Positions 1 through 6,865 of a DNA stretch of 9,678 bases are shown in pieces. Numbering within the stretch: the stretch's first letter is position 1; every line of letters starts with the position of its first letter. Location of the stretch: the NCBI GenBank assembly GCA_003696875.1, contig RFHL01000992.1, positions 1-9,678 of the forward strand, in the 5' to 3' direction. The DNA is from Bacteroidota bacterium (lineage in GTDB: Bacteria > Bacteroidota > Bacteroidia > J057). Below the pieces are notes generated by a model that ran no database searches, was not told the DNA's origin, and worked only from the letters and a program-made list of their open reading frames with translations. Both the position numbers and the translations under genes were made by a program.

Positions 1-1
1 C

Positions 2-214
2 TGTCGCCGGACGGCGACAGGCTACGAGGTGGAAGTGTTTGTTCCGATCTCTTACGTCGAGCAGCAGCAAGGCAGGGACTGGCAGCATCTGCGTATTAAC
101 CTCATCCTACGGGATGTGGACGATGACGGAATGCACGAAAGCCAGCTTACCTGGCTGCCGGCTTGGAATGCCGATCCGCTGCCGGTCGGTAATGGCCTGT
201 TTCGGCGGAGGTAG
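2..214 (+). CDS. C-terminal fragment of a protein with a CBM9-like sugar-binding domain
   Basis: The reading frame is open from the window edge to a TAG stop, giving about 70 residues; the start lies upstream of the window. The visible part has the layout of the end of a carbohydrate-binding family 9-like beta-sandwich: a 'GYEVEVFVPISYVE' strand, then 'LRINLILRDVDDDG', then 'SQLTWLPAW' and a closing 'GNGLFRR'. In this family such a domain sits at the C-terminus of secreted glycan-active enzymes or sugar-binding proteins, and the alternating hydrophobic/aromatic pattern ending 'W-x-P-x-W...G-x-G-x-F' is typical. Nothing of the catalytic or N-terminal part is visible, so the full product cannot be named. 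A GTG at position 29 could be read as a start, but the frame continues unbroken upstream and the domain would be cut, so this is a fragment rather than a 61-residue gene. The family call is from memory of the motif. Confidence 0.65.
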   Translation, partial: CRRTATGYEVEVFVPISYVEQQQGRDWQHLRINLILRDVDDDGMHESQLTWLPAWNADPLPVGNGLFRRR

Positions 215-220
215 TGGGCA

Positions 221-233
221 GGGGCCTGGCCCC
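221..233. terminator. Small GC-rich inverted repeat between two convergent genes
   Basis: GGGGCC, one T, then GGCCCC form a perfect inverted repeat in the 30 bp between the stop of the left-edge gene (214) and the stop of the leftward lipoprotein gene (245). As RNA it gives a 5-bp stem with a 3-base loop. The position suits a two-way terminator, but no T-run follows on either strand, so this is a weak call. Confidence 0.3.
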
Positions 234-244
234 GGATTCATTCA

Positions 245-967
245 TCAGAAAGCCTCTATCAGCTCTTCGAAGTAAATCCGGCTGGCAGAGGGATTGAACC
301 CCCCATCGGGCTGGTCAAAGACCAGCGTACGGTCATATTTCTTGATCAGCCCGATGCCCGGGGCATAGATTTCGTAGGCAAATTCCTTGCGGATGACCCC
401 TGCGGTGTCCAGCTTTTGGAGCACCATCACACAGTTTTCGTAGGTATGGCCACGGATGGTCACGGTGGTGTCGACCTGGGCGTATTCGAAGATCTCGCTG
501 TTCTGGTTGTTATACAGGTTGCCATTCCAGCGCTGGGCTGAGTGCACGGGAAATTTAAGAACCTGAACCCGCTGGTTGTTTTCGATGCGCTCGCCGAAAT
601 AGGTGGTGCCGGCTACTGGCTCCAGGTAGTGAGTCGCGGTCCGGAAGGGGATAAAATCGTAATTGGTGCCGAGGACCAGCTCGGAACGGGAAAGCTCCAC
701 AAGGCGCAGGTTGCGCCCGTTAAGGTCTTGCTCGATGCCGGCTTGCACTTCTTGCTTGTAGTAGCTGTCGATGTCCGGGGCCTCGATCCCTGCCGTGGTA
801 TAGGTCGTATCGGCTACCAGGGAGATTCGGGTGAGTCCTTCGGTCTGGGGAAAGATCTCGTAGGTATGTGGAAGAATCACCTCCTTGTCTCGCTCGCAAT
901 GGAGGAGCAGTAGGCTGACGGGCAGGCAGAGCAGGAGAAGGGAGCGGGTGCGGGAAGGGATGTGCAT
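245..967 (-). CDS. Lipoprotein of unknown function
   Basis: This 240-residue protein starts with 'MHIPSRTRS', a leucine-rich segment and a Cys at residue 24, the layout of a lipoprotein signal. The residue before the Cys is His (LLHC), which is unusual for a lipobox (normally Gly, Ala or Ser). The charged run after the Cys (ERDKE) could act as a surface-export signal as in other Bacteroidota; that is inference. The body (30-240) is beta-rich. The stretches 'FPVHSAQRWNGNLYNN', 'YENCVMVLQ' and 'YEIYAPGIGLIKK' resemble a widespread family of Bacteroidota lipoproteins without known function. An in-frame ATG at 1012 and a TTG at 1018 would add 15-17 residues. I prefer 967 because it puts the positive n-region directly before the hydrophobic core; there is no clear Shine-Dalgarno at either. 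The gene is alone, convergent with the gene ending at 214 and divergent from the sugar-binding protein. Confidence 0.8.
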   Translation of the reverse strand: MHIPSRTRSLLLLCLPVSLLLLHCERDKEVILPHTYEIFPQTEGLTRISLVADTTYTTAGIEAPDIDSYYKQEVQAGIEQDLNGRNLRLVELSRSELVLGTNYDFIPFRTATHYLEPVAGTTYFGERIENNQRVQVLKFPVHSAQRWNGNLYNNQNSEIFEYAQVDTTVTIRGHTYENCVMVLQKLDTAGVIRKEFAYEIYAPGIGLIKKYDRTLVFDQPDGGFNPSASRIYFEELIEAF

Positions 968-1267
968 ACGTAAAGAAATGCTTCGGATAAAGGTACGGCT
1001 TGAAGACGCCATTCTCAATGGTTTTTAGCTGAAAGTATAACGCCTCGCCCGGCGGTCTGGTGTACCGCACGGTTGACTCGGACGCGTATTTTTTTGGTGG
1101 AGCAATATGTACAGGATTCAGGATCATTGGGAGGGAAAATACACCCTTGATGGGGAAAAGCCCCCCTTCCGTGTCACGGTCTACGCATCTATCATTTTTT
1201 TTTCCCATTTTGGGAAGGCGGGATGCCTGATTTCTGGCCTTCCTGCTGCACCTTCAAGCTCCCCATT
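968..1267. promoter_or_regulatory. Divergent intergenic region with two short inverted repeats
   Basis: These 300 bp separate the starts of two divergent lipoprotein genes and must hold promoters for both. I see no convincing Bacteroidota -33/-7 promoter (TTTG / TAnnTTTG) on either strand. Visible elements are an odd palindrome CCGTGTCACGG at 1169-1179, a GGGG-AAAAG-CCCC mini-hairpin at about 1152-1164, a run of nine T at 1195-1203, and an inverted repeat TTCCCA-TTT-TGGGAA at 1202-1216. The last lies 52 bp before the ATG of the sugar-binding protein and could be an operator or a leader hairpin. It is not a normal terminator, because on the plus strand the T-run precedes the stem. An in-frame ATG at 1223 would extend the sugar-binding protein upstream but would bury its signal peptide. 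Confidence 0.35.
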
Positions 1268-2248
1268 ATGACTCGTTTTCTCTTTTTCCTCCTTGTGGCA
1301 ATCTTTCTGACGGCTTGTGGAGATCCTGGCAGTACTGGGACCCGGAAGGGAGATGTTCCGGTGTTCGCGGTGATTCCCAAGGCTACCTCGCATATGTTTT
1401 GGCGGCGGGTACAGGCCGGAGCCGAAGCAGCGGGTCAGGCCGAGGAGGTAGAGATTATCTGGGACGGACCCGCTGAGGAGAGCGACCTGCCCAAGCAGGT
1501 AGCGTTGGTGCAGCAGTATACCGCCGAAGGCGTGTCAGCCATTTTGCTTGCCCCATTGGATAGCCGCAGCCTGGTGGCTTCGGTGCGGGCCGCGCGCAAG
1601 CGCGGGATTTCAGTCATCATTTTTGATTCCGATCTGGACGCGGAGGATTATGAGAGCTTTGTCGCGACCGACAACCTGGAGGCGGGTCGCATCTGTGGTC
1701 AAGCCATGGCCAAAGGCTTACCCGAGGGAGCTTCCGTGGGGATCCTGCGCTACATGGAGGGTTCTGCCTCGACCACGGCACGGGAGGAGGGCTTCATTCA
1801 GGGCCTTTCCGAGGCTCCAGAAAATCTGAAGCTGGTCGAGCTTCCGCTATTTGCCGGCCCCACCGTGGAAAGTGCCAAGATGGCGGCCCAGCAGATCCTG
1901 GACAAGCATCCCAAGCTGGCGGGTATGTTTACCCCTAACGAAACGGCCTCCGAAGGCATGCTCGAAGTCCTGGAGGCACGCGGACTGACGGAGCAGGTGC
2001 GCTTCATCGGCTTTGATGCCAACGATGCCCTTGTGGCGGGGATCAAGCGGGGTAGCGTATATGCCCTGGCTATGCAAGATCCCTATAAGATGGGCTATCT
2101 GGCCGTCGAGACGGCCATGAAGGTGGTGAAGCAACAGCCCTTCGCCCGCCGTATCGATACCGGGATTACCCTCATTGATGCCGATAACCTCGATAGCCCC
2201 GAGGTTCAGAAACTCTTTGCCGCCCCGGCAGGCTCAGGGCAGCCCTAG
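1268..2248 (+). CDS. Lipoprotein sugar-binding protein (RbsB-like, periplasmic binding protein type I)
   Basis: This 326-residue protein should bind a sugar or related small solute outside the inner membrane. Residues 1-17 (MTRFLFFLLVAIFLTAC) are a clear lipoprotein signal with Cys17. The mature part has the two-lobed fold of ribose-type binding proteins: first strand 'FAVIPKATSHMFW' (33-45), 'VSAILLAPLDSRSL' (89-102), 'VIIFDSDL' (116-123) with Asp120, 'FVATDN' (131-136), the lobe-two entry 'GSASTTAREEGF' (165-176) with Arg172, 'FTPNETASEG' (221-230) with Asn224, and 'FIGFDAND' (246-253) with Asp250. Arg, Asn and Asp at these places are the usual ligand contacts in the family. Length is normal. 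The ATG at 1268 is chosen over 1223 because it starts the signal peptide. No permease or ATPase gene is adjacent, so it may serve a transporter encoded elsewhere or act as a sensor component. The ligand cannot be told from sequence alone. Confidence 0.9.
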   Translation: MTRFLFFLLVAIFLTACGDPGSTGTRKGDVPVFAVIPKATSHMFWRRVQAGAEAAGQAEEVEIIWDGPAEESDLPKQVALVQQYTAEGVSAILLAPLDSRSLVASVRAARKRGISVIIFDSDLDAEDYESFVATDNLEAGRICGQAMAKGLPEGASVGILRYMEGSASTTAREEGFIQGLSEAPENLKLVELPLFAGPTVESAKMAAQQILDKHPKLAGMFTPNETASEGMLEVLEARGLTEQVRFIGFDANDALVAGIKRGSVYALAMQDPYKMGYLAVETAMKVVKQQPFARRIDTGITLIDADNLDSPEVQKLFAAPAGSGQP

Positions 2249-3142
2249 TTTCTTTCGCATGATCGTATCGGCTGGCTGATGTTGGTTCCAGTAGGGTGAG
2301 CGAATGCGCTGGCGCAAGCGCGCCCGCGTGGTCAGGCCACGCTGCGTCTCTTCCCAACCCAAAATCTCATGCGGAAAGGCCGTGGCAAACCTAATCGACA
2401 GGCTGCGGCCCAACGAGGGATAATTGACCGTGTACACACTTTCGGAACCAGAGGGTTCCAGGCTGAGTTCGGCGGGTTGGGCTGCCAGCGCCCGATGGCG
2501 GAGGCGGCTGTCCATGAGGCCGGGAATCACCGCATGGCGTCCCTGAGGCAATTTTTCCGGATTGAGACGAATCTGCGTCCAAAAGCCGTCCTCGGCATAG
2601 GTGAGGGGCAGGCTGCCTTCGCTGTCTCCTTCGGACTCGAAATAGGAAAAGCCCTGATACTGATAAGCGCCGTCACGCTGATTGAGCTGGGTAAAGACAT
2701 GCCCGCACCATTCCTGTGCCGAGGCGGTGAGCTTCAGGGGATGCGAAAAGCGCTTCTGGTCCACCGGCGTGAAGATGGAGGTCATGAGCGAATAGGGGTA
2801 GATGCCGGTGAGAAATTTCTTGGTGAAGTTGAGTTTGAGAATGGGGACGCGATCCCGCCCGGCGGCGGGCCCGTTGTCCAGCTTGACCTGCTTTTGGCGG
2901 GAAAAGTCTTCGGTGACGAAAATCAGGACCGCATGGCCGGGGTGAATCTCCCCATAGCGAGCCTGTTCCAGGTCGTAGCTGGCAAGCTCAGCCTCGCCGG
3001 TGTACCAATAGGCCCCGAATTCGGGGCCGGGGGCCGGCAGGGACGCCGCCGCTGGCGGCGGCGTGGCGGGATCCTGGCAAGCCGAGCCGGCGAGGCTGAT
3101 CAGTAAGAGCGAAAACCAGGGGAGTAGGGAAGCATACAGCAT
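2234..3142 (-). CDS. Lipoprotein of the family often labelled 'septum formation inhibitor Maf' (probably a misnomer)
   Basis: This 302-residue protein has a signal peptide with Cys22 (LAGSAC) and a Pro/Ala-rich linker (25-40). A conserved-looking body follows: 'YWYTGEAELASYDLEQARYGEIH' (45-67), 'AVLIFVTEDFS' (71-81), 'KQVKLDN' (84-90), 'VPILKLNFTKKFLTGIYPYSLMTSIFTP' in two parts (99-126), and 'EWCGHVFTQLN' (from 144). I recall very similar proteins across Saprospiria and Flavobacteriia databased as 'septum formation inhibitor Maf'. The real Maf is a ~190-residue cytoplasmic nucleotide pyrophosphatase, whereas this is a larger exported lipoprotein with none of the Maf motifs I would expect. 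Function is unknown. The start at 3142 is preferred over far-upstream in-frame starts (to 3268) because they add a charged, non-secretory N-terminus. The 3' end overlaps the convergent sugar-binding gene by 15 bp. Two strong palindromes lie in the linker-coding part. Confidence 0.8.
   Translation of the reverse strand: MLYASLLPWFSLLLISLAGSACQDPATPPPAAASLPAPGPEFGAYWYTGEAELASYDLEQARYGEIHPGHAVLIFVTEDFSRQKQVKLDNGPAAGRDRVPILKLNFTKKFLTGIYPYSLMTSIFTPVDQKRFSHPLKLTASAQEWCGHVFTQLNQRDGAYQYQGFSYFESEGDSEGSLPLTYAEDGFWTQIRLNPEKLPQGRHAVIPGLMDSRLRHRALAAQPAELSLEPSGSESVYTVNYPSLGRSLSIRFATAFPHEILGWEETQRGLTTRARLRQRIRSPYWNQHQPADTIMRKKLGLP
3011..3064. repeat. Two consecutive near-perfect palindromes inside a coding region
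   Basis: The first is a perfect 18-bp palindrome, GGCCCCGAATTCGGGGCC, at 3011-3028. The second has 10-bp arms ACGCCGCCGC (3043-3052) and GCGGCGGCGT (3055-3064) separated by TG. They code residues 39-44 (GPEFGA) and 27-34 (TPPPAAAS) of the leftward lipoprotein, the flexible linker after the lipid-anchored Cys where sequence constraint is low. In the mRNA they would form two stable adjacent stems about 80-130 bases after the start codon. Function, if any, is unknown; GC-rich linker coding alone could produce part of this. Confidence 0.7.
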
Positions 3143-3274
3143 GGTAGGGGGATTTCGGAAAAATCGTTTCTTTGAGACAGCCTGGCGCCCAGGTATGCAA
3201 CGCTTTCCTCGCTCGGGGCGTCTGAGGCAAAGGTGCCTTTTTCTCAATCTAAGCATAATTGTGAACATTCAACC
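3143..3274. promoter_or_regulatory. Divergent promoter region, 132 bp
   Basis: This spacer lies between the starts of the leftward 'Maf-labelled' lipoprotein (3142) and the rightward regulatory-like-domain protein (3275), so it should carry both promoters. It is less GC-rich than the flanking genes. The only candidate -7 element I see for the rightward gene is TAATTGTG at 3256-3263, seven of eight positions of the Bacteroidota TAnnTTTG consensus. It sits only 11 bases before the ATG and has no good TTTG element about 20 bases upstream, so it is a weak candidate. Confidence 0.3.
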
Positions 3275-4546
3275 ATGCGTACCGGACTTCTGTTTTGGCT
3301 GATCGGGGCACTCCCCCTTGGGCTGATGGCCCAGTTTTCGGTGGGAGGACAGGTCTCCGATGCGGAGGCCGGCGAGCCCCTACCTTTCGTGCAGGTGCGC
3401 GCCCTGCGCGCGGGTACGGGTACCCTCTCCAATGCCGAGGGGGCTTTCACCCTCCAACTGCCGGGGCCCGATACCCTGTTGGTGAGCGGAATCGGCTACG
3501 ACCCGGCCTATGTCCCAGTGTCCCGGGCCGAGCTGGCCCTGGCCATTCCGCTGGCCACCCGTACCTATTCGCTGGCCGAGGTGCTGATCGTGCCGGTTCC
3601 GGCCACCGACCTGCTGCGGCAGGCCCTGGCCGCCATCCCGGAAAATCACGGCCACGATCCGGTTATGATGCAGGCCTTTTACCGCGAGCTGGTGTCGGAA
3701 AACGGGCAGTATGTCGAGCTGAATGAGGCCGTGGTGGACCTGTACAAATGCGGCAATGCTGCCGAACGGCAGCGCCAGGATCAGGTGCGCCTCATCCGCG
3801 GCCGTCGCCGCGGGGAGGCTTCCCGGGTGCCTAATGTGAACATTAGCCTGGGCACCGGAGGCATCCATGCCATGAGTGGCATGGCGGTGACCGCCGAGCC
3901 CTTTTTGCCCTCCTTTCTCGATCCGGACAACTTCAAACTGTACACCTATGAGCTGGTAGGGGTAGAGGAGTATCTGGGTCGCAAGGTGTATGAAATCACC
4001 TTTGACCAGGCCCGGCGCTTGCGCAAAAAACTCTACATGGGCACCATCTACCTGGACGTGGAGACGCTGGCCTTTGCCAGCATCGCCTTTGAGATCAGCC
4101 CCCAGGGCAAGAAGGTGAGAGCCAGCCAGTTTGGCGGGCTCAAGATGCAAGCTGCCATCGCCATGGCACGCCTGTTTGGCTATGAGTTCGAGTTTGTCGA
4201 CGAGCAGGGACGCCTGGACTTCCGGCCCCAGGCAGGGGCCTGGTACCTGGCTTATAACGGCCGCGATCTGGAGATGGCTATGCACATCCCCGAGAAAGCC
4301 ACCTATACCGAGGCGGGCGACACCCTGCCGCAGGACATCGTCCTGCGGGCGCGGCGGGAGCTGGCCGTGACCGGCTTTCAGCCGGGGCCAGCCACGTCCT
4401 TTGCGCCGGAGGAGCAATTTAGTCGCGACAGTACCCTTGCCTCGGTAGCAGGCCCCTATGAGGACGCCTTTTGGGCGGGTTATTCCTATCTGGCTCCTAC
4501 GCAGAGCCTCCGCCGGGCCGCAGAGGCGATCCGGCGGGAGGAGTAA
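3275..4546 (+). CDS. Secreted carboxypeptidase-regulatory-like domain protein
   Basis: This 423-residue exported protein has a signal peptide at residues 1-19 (MRTGLLFWLIGALPLGLMA, cut before QF). A carboxypeptidase-regulatory-like beta-sandwich follows at about 23-100: 'VGGQVSDAEAGEPLPFVQV', 'GTLSNAEGAFTLQLP', 'LLVSGIGYD', the standard order of strands in this domain. The rest (from about 110) contains 'LLRQALAAIPEN', 'MMQAFYRELV', 'YVELNEAVVDLYK', 'YELVGVEEYLGRKVYEITFD' and 'GTIYLDVETLAFASIAFEI'. This pattern is typical of Bacteroidota proteins named only for the regulatory-like domain, whose C-terminal part is predicted beta-rich and of unknown function. The related DUF5686 proteins carry a further barrel and are about twice as long; this one lacks it. 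The ATG at 3275 fits the signal peptide better than the in-frame ATG at 3233. It is a single gene with a divergent neighbour upstream and a strong hairpin four bases after the stop. Confidence 0.85.
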   Translation: MRTGLLFWLIGALPLGLMAQFSVGGQVSDAEAGEPLPFVQVRALRAGTGTLSNAEGAFTLQLPGPDTLLVSGIGYDPAYVPVSRAELALAIPLATRTYSLAEVLIVPVPATDLLRQALAAIPENHGHDPVMMQAFYRELVSENGQYVELNEAVVDLYKCGNAAERQRQDQVRLIRGRRRGEASRVPNVNISLGTGGIHAMSGMAVTAEPFLPSFLDPDNFKLYTYELVGVEEYLGRKVYEITFDQARRLRKKLYMGTIYLDVETLAFASIAFEISPQGKKVRASQFGGLKMQAAIAMARLFGYEFEFVDEQGRLDFRPQAGAWYLAYNGRDLEMAMHIPEKATYTEAGDTLPQDIVLRARRELAVTGFQPGPATSFAPEEQFSRDSTLASVAGPYEDAFWAGYSYLAPTQSLRRAAEAIRREE

Positions 4547-4549
4547 ACG

Positions 4550-4582
4550 CCTGCGGAGACCTCGTGGGGAGGTCGCCGCAGG
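4550..4582. terminator. Strong hairpin between convergent genes, probable two-way terminator
   Basis: The arms are CCTGCGG (4550-4556) plus GACCTC (4558-4563), pairing with GAGGTC (4569-4574) plus CCGCAGG (4576-4582). One A/G mismatch (4557/4575) interrupts the stem and the loop is GTGGG. That makes 13 base pairs, nearly all GC-rich. It starts four bases after the stop of the rightward gene and ends 20 bases before the stop of the leftward lipoprotein gene at 4602. No long T-run follows on either strand, so it may stabilise 3' ends rather than act as a classic intrinsic terminator. Confidence 0.7.
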
Positions 4583-4601
4583 TAAGGGGCTTTAGCTGTG
4601 T

Positions 4602-6830
4602 TTACTTCGGAGGCAGGCGCAGAAGTAAAGGCCCATCGGTCGTGACACCATTCCGCACCGAGCCGGGCGAGGATTCATAGGACATCTCATTGATGGGGGT
4701 AAAGGTGTCTTCATCCATTTCAAAGACTGTCCAGAGGGTGCCCGGCTGATTGGGGACGTTGAAGGTCCCCAGTTCAGAAGAACCGACAAATACCCGCACC
4801 TTGGCGTTGGATTGGGCAAGGGCAGAGCTGGGGCTGTAGGATCGGTTGGTGAAGTCGTGGACGGAATAGCGGTATACGCCCAGACGCTGTTCCGTGATGG
4901 TAATGGTTTCCGGGCCGTAGCTGCTCACATCGTCCAGGTCCAGGCTGGCGCCAGCCCCGTTCGGTGCCATGTTGCCATAATATACATGAAAGCGGTCACT
5001 GCTTCCGGGCAGTGGGCCGGTGAGGTGTGAGTCCAGGTCACTAGGGTCGGCGCCCCAGGTAAGGACGATGCGGACTTGTCCTGCCGGCAATTCTGGCGTT
5101 AGGGAGCCGTTCTGGCTGCCGGTGGATTGGTTGCCGATCACCATCAGGGTAAAATACCCGGTAATGTAATTGGTCCGGCTGGCCTCAACGGTATAGTGGC
5201 CTGCTTCCAGGTCCTGGAAACTATAGTTCCCTGCCACATCCGTGCTACCGCTAGCGATGATGGGGCCTTGGTTTTGGTTTACTCCCTTTCGTACCTGTAA
5301 GCTCACACCGTCTAGTCCGCTACCAGAAAGGGCGTCTCGAATTTGTCCGCCTGCTCCGCCGGTTCCTGCAAGGCTTTCCTCGATCTGTAAAATCCCTTCA
5401 AGGTAAGTTTGTTGGAAGGGAGAGACTTCTACCTGGACATATTCGACAGGTAGATAGCCTGGCTTGGAAAAGGTGACCGTCAGGTTGTCCCCAGCTGGCA
5501 CCTGAAAGTTGTATTGGCCATTGGCATCGGTAGTTCCCAAGCCCGTTTCTGTGCCTTGGTCAGATACAGCGACAGTTACACCTGCTACCGGTTGGGAGGT
5601 GAGTGCATCCAAGACCATGCCTGCCAGGGTGCCAGGGTTAAAACAGGCTCCCGAGGCGATTTCCAGTTGGTATGACGGGAGGGGCCAGGCATAGTCTTCC
5701 TCCTGACCAAAGACTTCTGCCTCAAACTCCATGGAAAAATCTACCCCGCCAAAGGCCTCCCAACAGGGGGTGGCAAAAGGGTCATAGGTGGCCTTCACAT
5801 AAGGCTTTAGGCCTTCGATTTCTACTGAAGCCAGATTAAAGATCTTGAATTCGATTTCGGGGGAAAGGGCGACACGGGATTCCAGCGCCAGAGTTGGGCG
5901 CAGGTCAAAATCTCCGGTTAGGTCCCGGTCCCAGACCGGGGTCCATTGGTCCTGCCGGTGCGTGACACCGGCGCGGGCAGTAAGTTCGTAATGGATGGAG
6001 GCCGAAAACCCTCCCTCTACAGTGGTGGTTATTTCCAATTCCACCTCAATCACAGGCGTGATAGGGATAGGGCCAGCCATGATGGGGGCAAGGGTGATCG
6101 AGGCGAGGTCGATTTCCTTTTTCCAATTGACCAGGTTATCGGTATAGGACATTTCCAGTTCCATGCCCTGCTTGAGGTCAATCCATAACGCTGCCTCTTC
6201 TAGCGAAAAATACCCAAAGTCCACGTAGGCGTGGACGCGGGGGTCCAGGTACACCGTACCGCTGAAGGTCAGGGTACGTCCATCGGGCATGACAAAAGGC
6301 CGCTCTACTTCATATACCAGGCCAGTAGCGGCAAGCCTTCCCGTGGAGTCTCCCCGTTCGACCCCATCCGCCAGGACTTCGGAAACGATATCGCCTGGGC
6401 CGATTTCTTTGTCCACCAGGACGCTTCCCGATTCGATGGCTTCGGTTAGTTGGGCAGGGGCGGTAATCAGACTTAGTTGATCACCCTGCCGGTCGATGGC
6501 GGTAACCTTGCGCAATAAGCCATATGGGGCCTGTGGCCCCGGGGGAATCATGAGAATGCTTCCGGTATCAAGCCGGAGGAGTTGTGACTTGGGTTGGAGA
6601 AAATGTAAGATGCTGTCTTCAACCACTTGCACGAGGGCCGCCTGACTCAGGCTATCAAACGCTATCGCCTTCGGTGCAAGAGTCAGATCCCCAAAATCGA
6701 TGGTCTGAGAAGGATCGGGTGCCGGTAGCAAAGTGCGATCGTCAGGCCGTTGACAGGCAACGACCAGGGTGGTGAGGAGCAGGATCCAAAGCGATAGTCG
6801 ATGGAAACTGGGGGCTTGTGGCCATTTCAT
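4602..6830 (-). CDS. Large multidomain lipoprotein: N-terminal beta region, two regulatory-like (CnaB-type) domains, C-terminal YfaP/DUF2135-like domain
   Basis: This 742-residue protein has a lipoprotein signal with Cys26 (LVVAC); the Cys is followed by 'QRPDD', which may mark surface export. Residues about 88-150 contain 'TGSILMIPPGPQAPYGLLRKVTAI' and 'LITAPAQLTEAIESGSV', a motif I recall from other large secreted beta proteins. Residues 150-390 are beta-rich with alternating hydrophobics and no family I can name. Two carboxypeptidase-regulatory/CnaB-like sandwiches follow at about 400-490 ('GMVLDALTSQPVAGVTV', 'TTDANGQYNFQVPAG', 'FSKPGYLPV') and 491-585 ('GQIRDALSGSGLDGVSL', 'DVAGNYSFQDLEAGHYTV'). 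The end (about 586-720) has 'VLTWGADPSDLDSHLTGP', 'RFHVYYGN', 'LDLDDVSSYGPETITI', 'GVYRYSVHDF' and 'GTLWTVFEMD'. That is the Asp-rich pattern of the YfaP/DUF2135-type domain, where the DxLDxH region may bind a metal. A role in binding or adhesion at the surface is inferred. It lies 35 bp downstream of the barrel gene, probably in one operon. GC is lower than in flanking genes. Confidence 0.85.
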   Translation of the reverse strand: MKWPQAPSFHRLSLWILLLTTLVVACQRPDDRTLLPAPDPSQTIDFGDLTLAPKAIAFDSLSQAALVQVVEDSILHFLQPKSQLLRLDTGSILMIPPGPQAPYGLLRKVTAIDRQGDQLSLITAPAQLTEAIESGSVLVDKEIGPGDIVSEVLADGVERGDSTGRLAATGLVYEVERPFVMPDGRTLTFSGTVYLDPRVHAYVDFGYFSLEEAALWIDLKQGMELEMSYTDNLVNWKKEIDLASITLAPIMAGPIPITPVIEVELEITTTVEGGFSASIHYELTARAGVTHRQDQWTPVWDRDLTGDFDLRPTLALESRVALSPEIEFKIFNLASVEIEGLKPYVKATYDPFATPCWEAFGGVDFSMEFEAEVFGQEEDYAWPLPSYQLEIASGACFNPGTLAGMVLDALTSQPVAGVTVAVSDQGTETGLGTTDANGQYNFQVPAGDNLTVTFSKPGYLPVEYVQVEVSPFQQTYLEGILQIEESLAGTGGAGGQIRDALSGSGLDGVSLQVRKGVNQNQGPIIASGSTDVAGNYSFQDLEAGHYTVEASRTNYITGYFTLMVIGNQSTGSQNGSLTPELPAGQVRIVLTWGADPSDLDSHLTGPLPGSSDRFHVYYGNMAPNGAGASLDLDDVSSYGPETITITEQRLGVYRYSVHDFTNRSYSPSSALAQSNAKVRVFVGSSELGTFNVPNQPGTLWTVFEMDEDTFTPINEMSYESSPGSVRNGVTTDGPLLLRLPPK

Positions 6831-6865
6831 GGAGCGAAGGGTTTCTGTGGGAATAAGAAAGGGAC

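Noticed and set aside
1169..1179. CCGTGTCACGG as a LacI-family operator for the sugar-binding protein
   Set aside because: The palindrome is short, lies about 90 bp before the gene, and no LacI-type regulator gene is in the window; left only as a note in the intergenic entry.
1195..1216. T-run and TTCCCA/TGGGAA stem as an intrinsic terminator
   Set aside because: On the plus strand the T-run precedes the stem, and on the minus strand the stem is followed by A, so neither orientation fits a terminator.
2369..3106. Open frame of 245 codons on the plus strand
   Set aside because: It is the antisense shadow of the 'Maf-labelled' lipoprotein, whose frame has a signal peptide and conserved motifs.
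3380..4417. Long open frame (345 codons) on the minus strand
   Set aside because: It lies wholly opposite the carboxypeptidase-regulatory-like gene, has no signal or domain, and its His/Gln/Gly-rich composition is what the antisense of a GC-rich gene gives.
5924..5940. CCCGGTC-CCA-GACCGGG stem
   Set aside because: A single 7-bp stem in the middle of a conserved-looking coding region, easily explained by codon choice.
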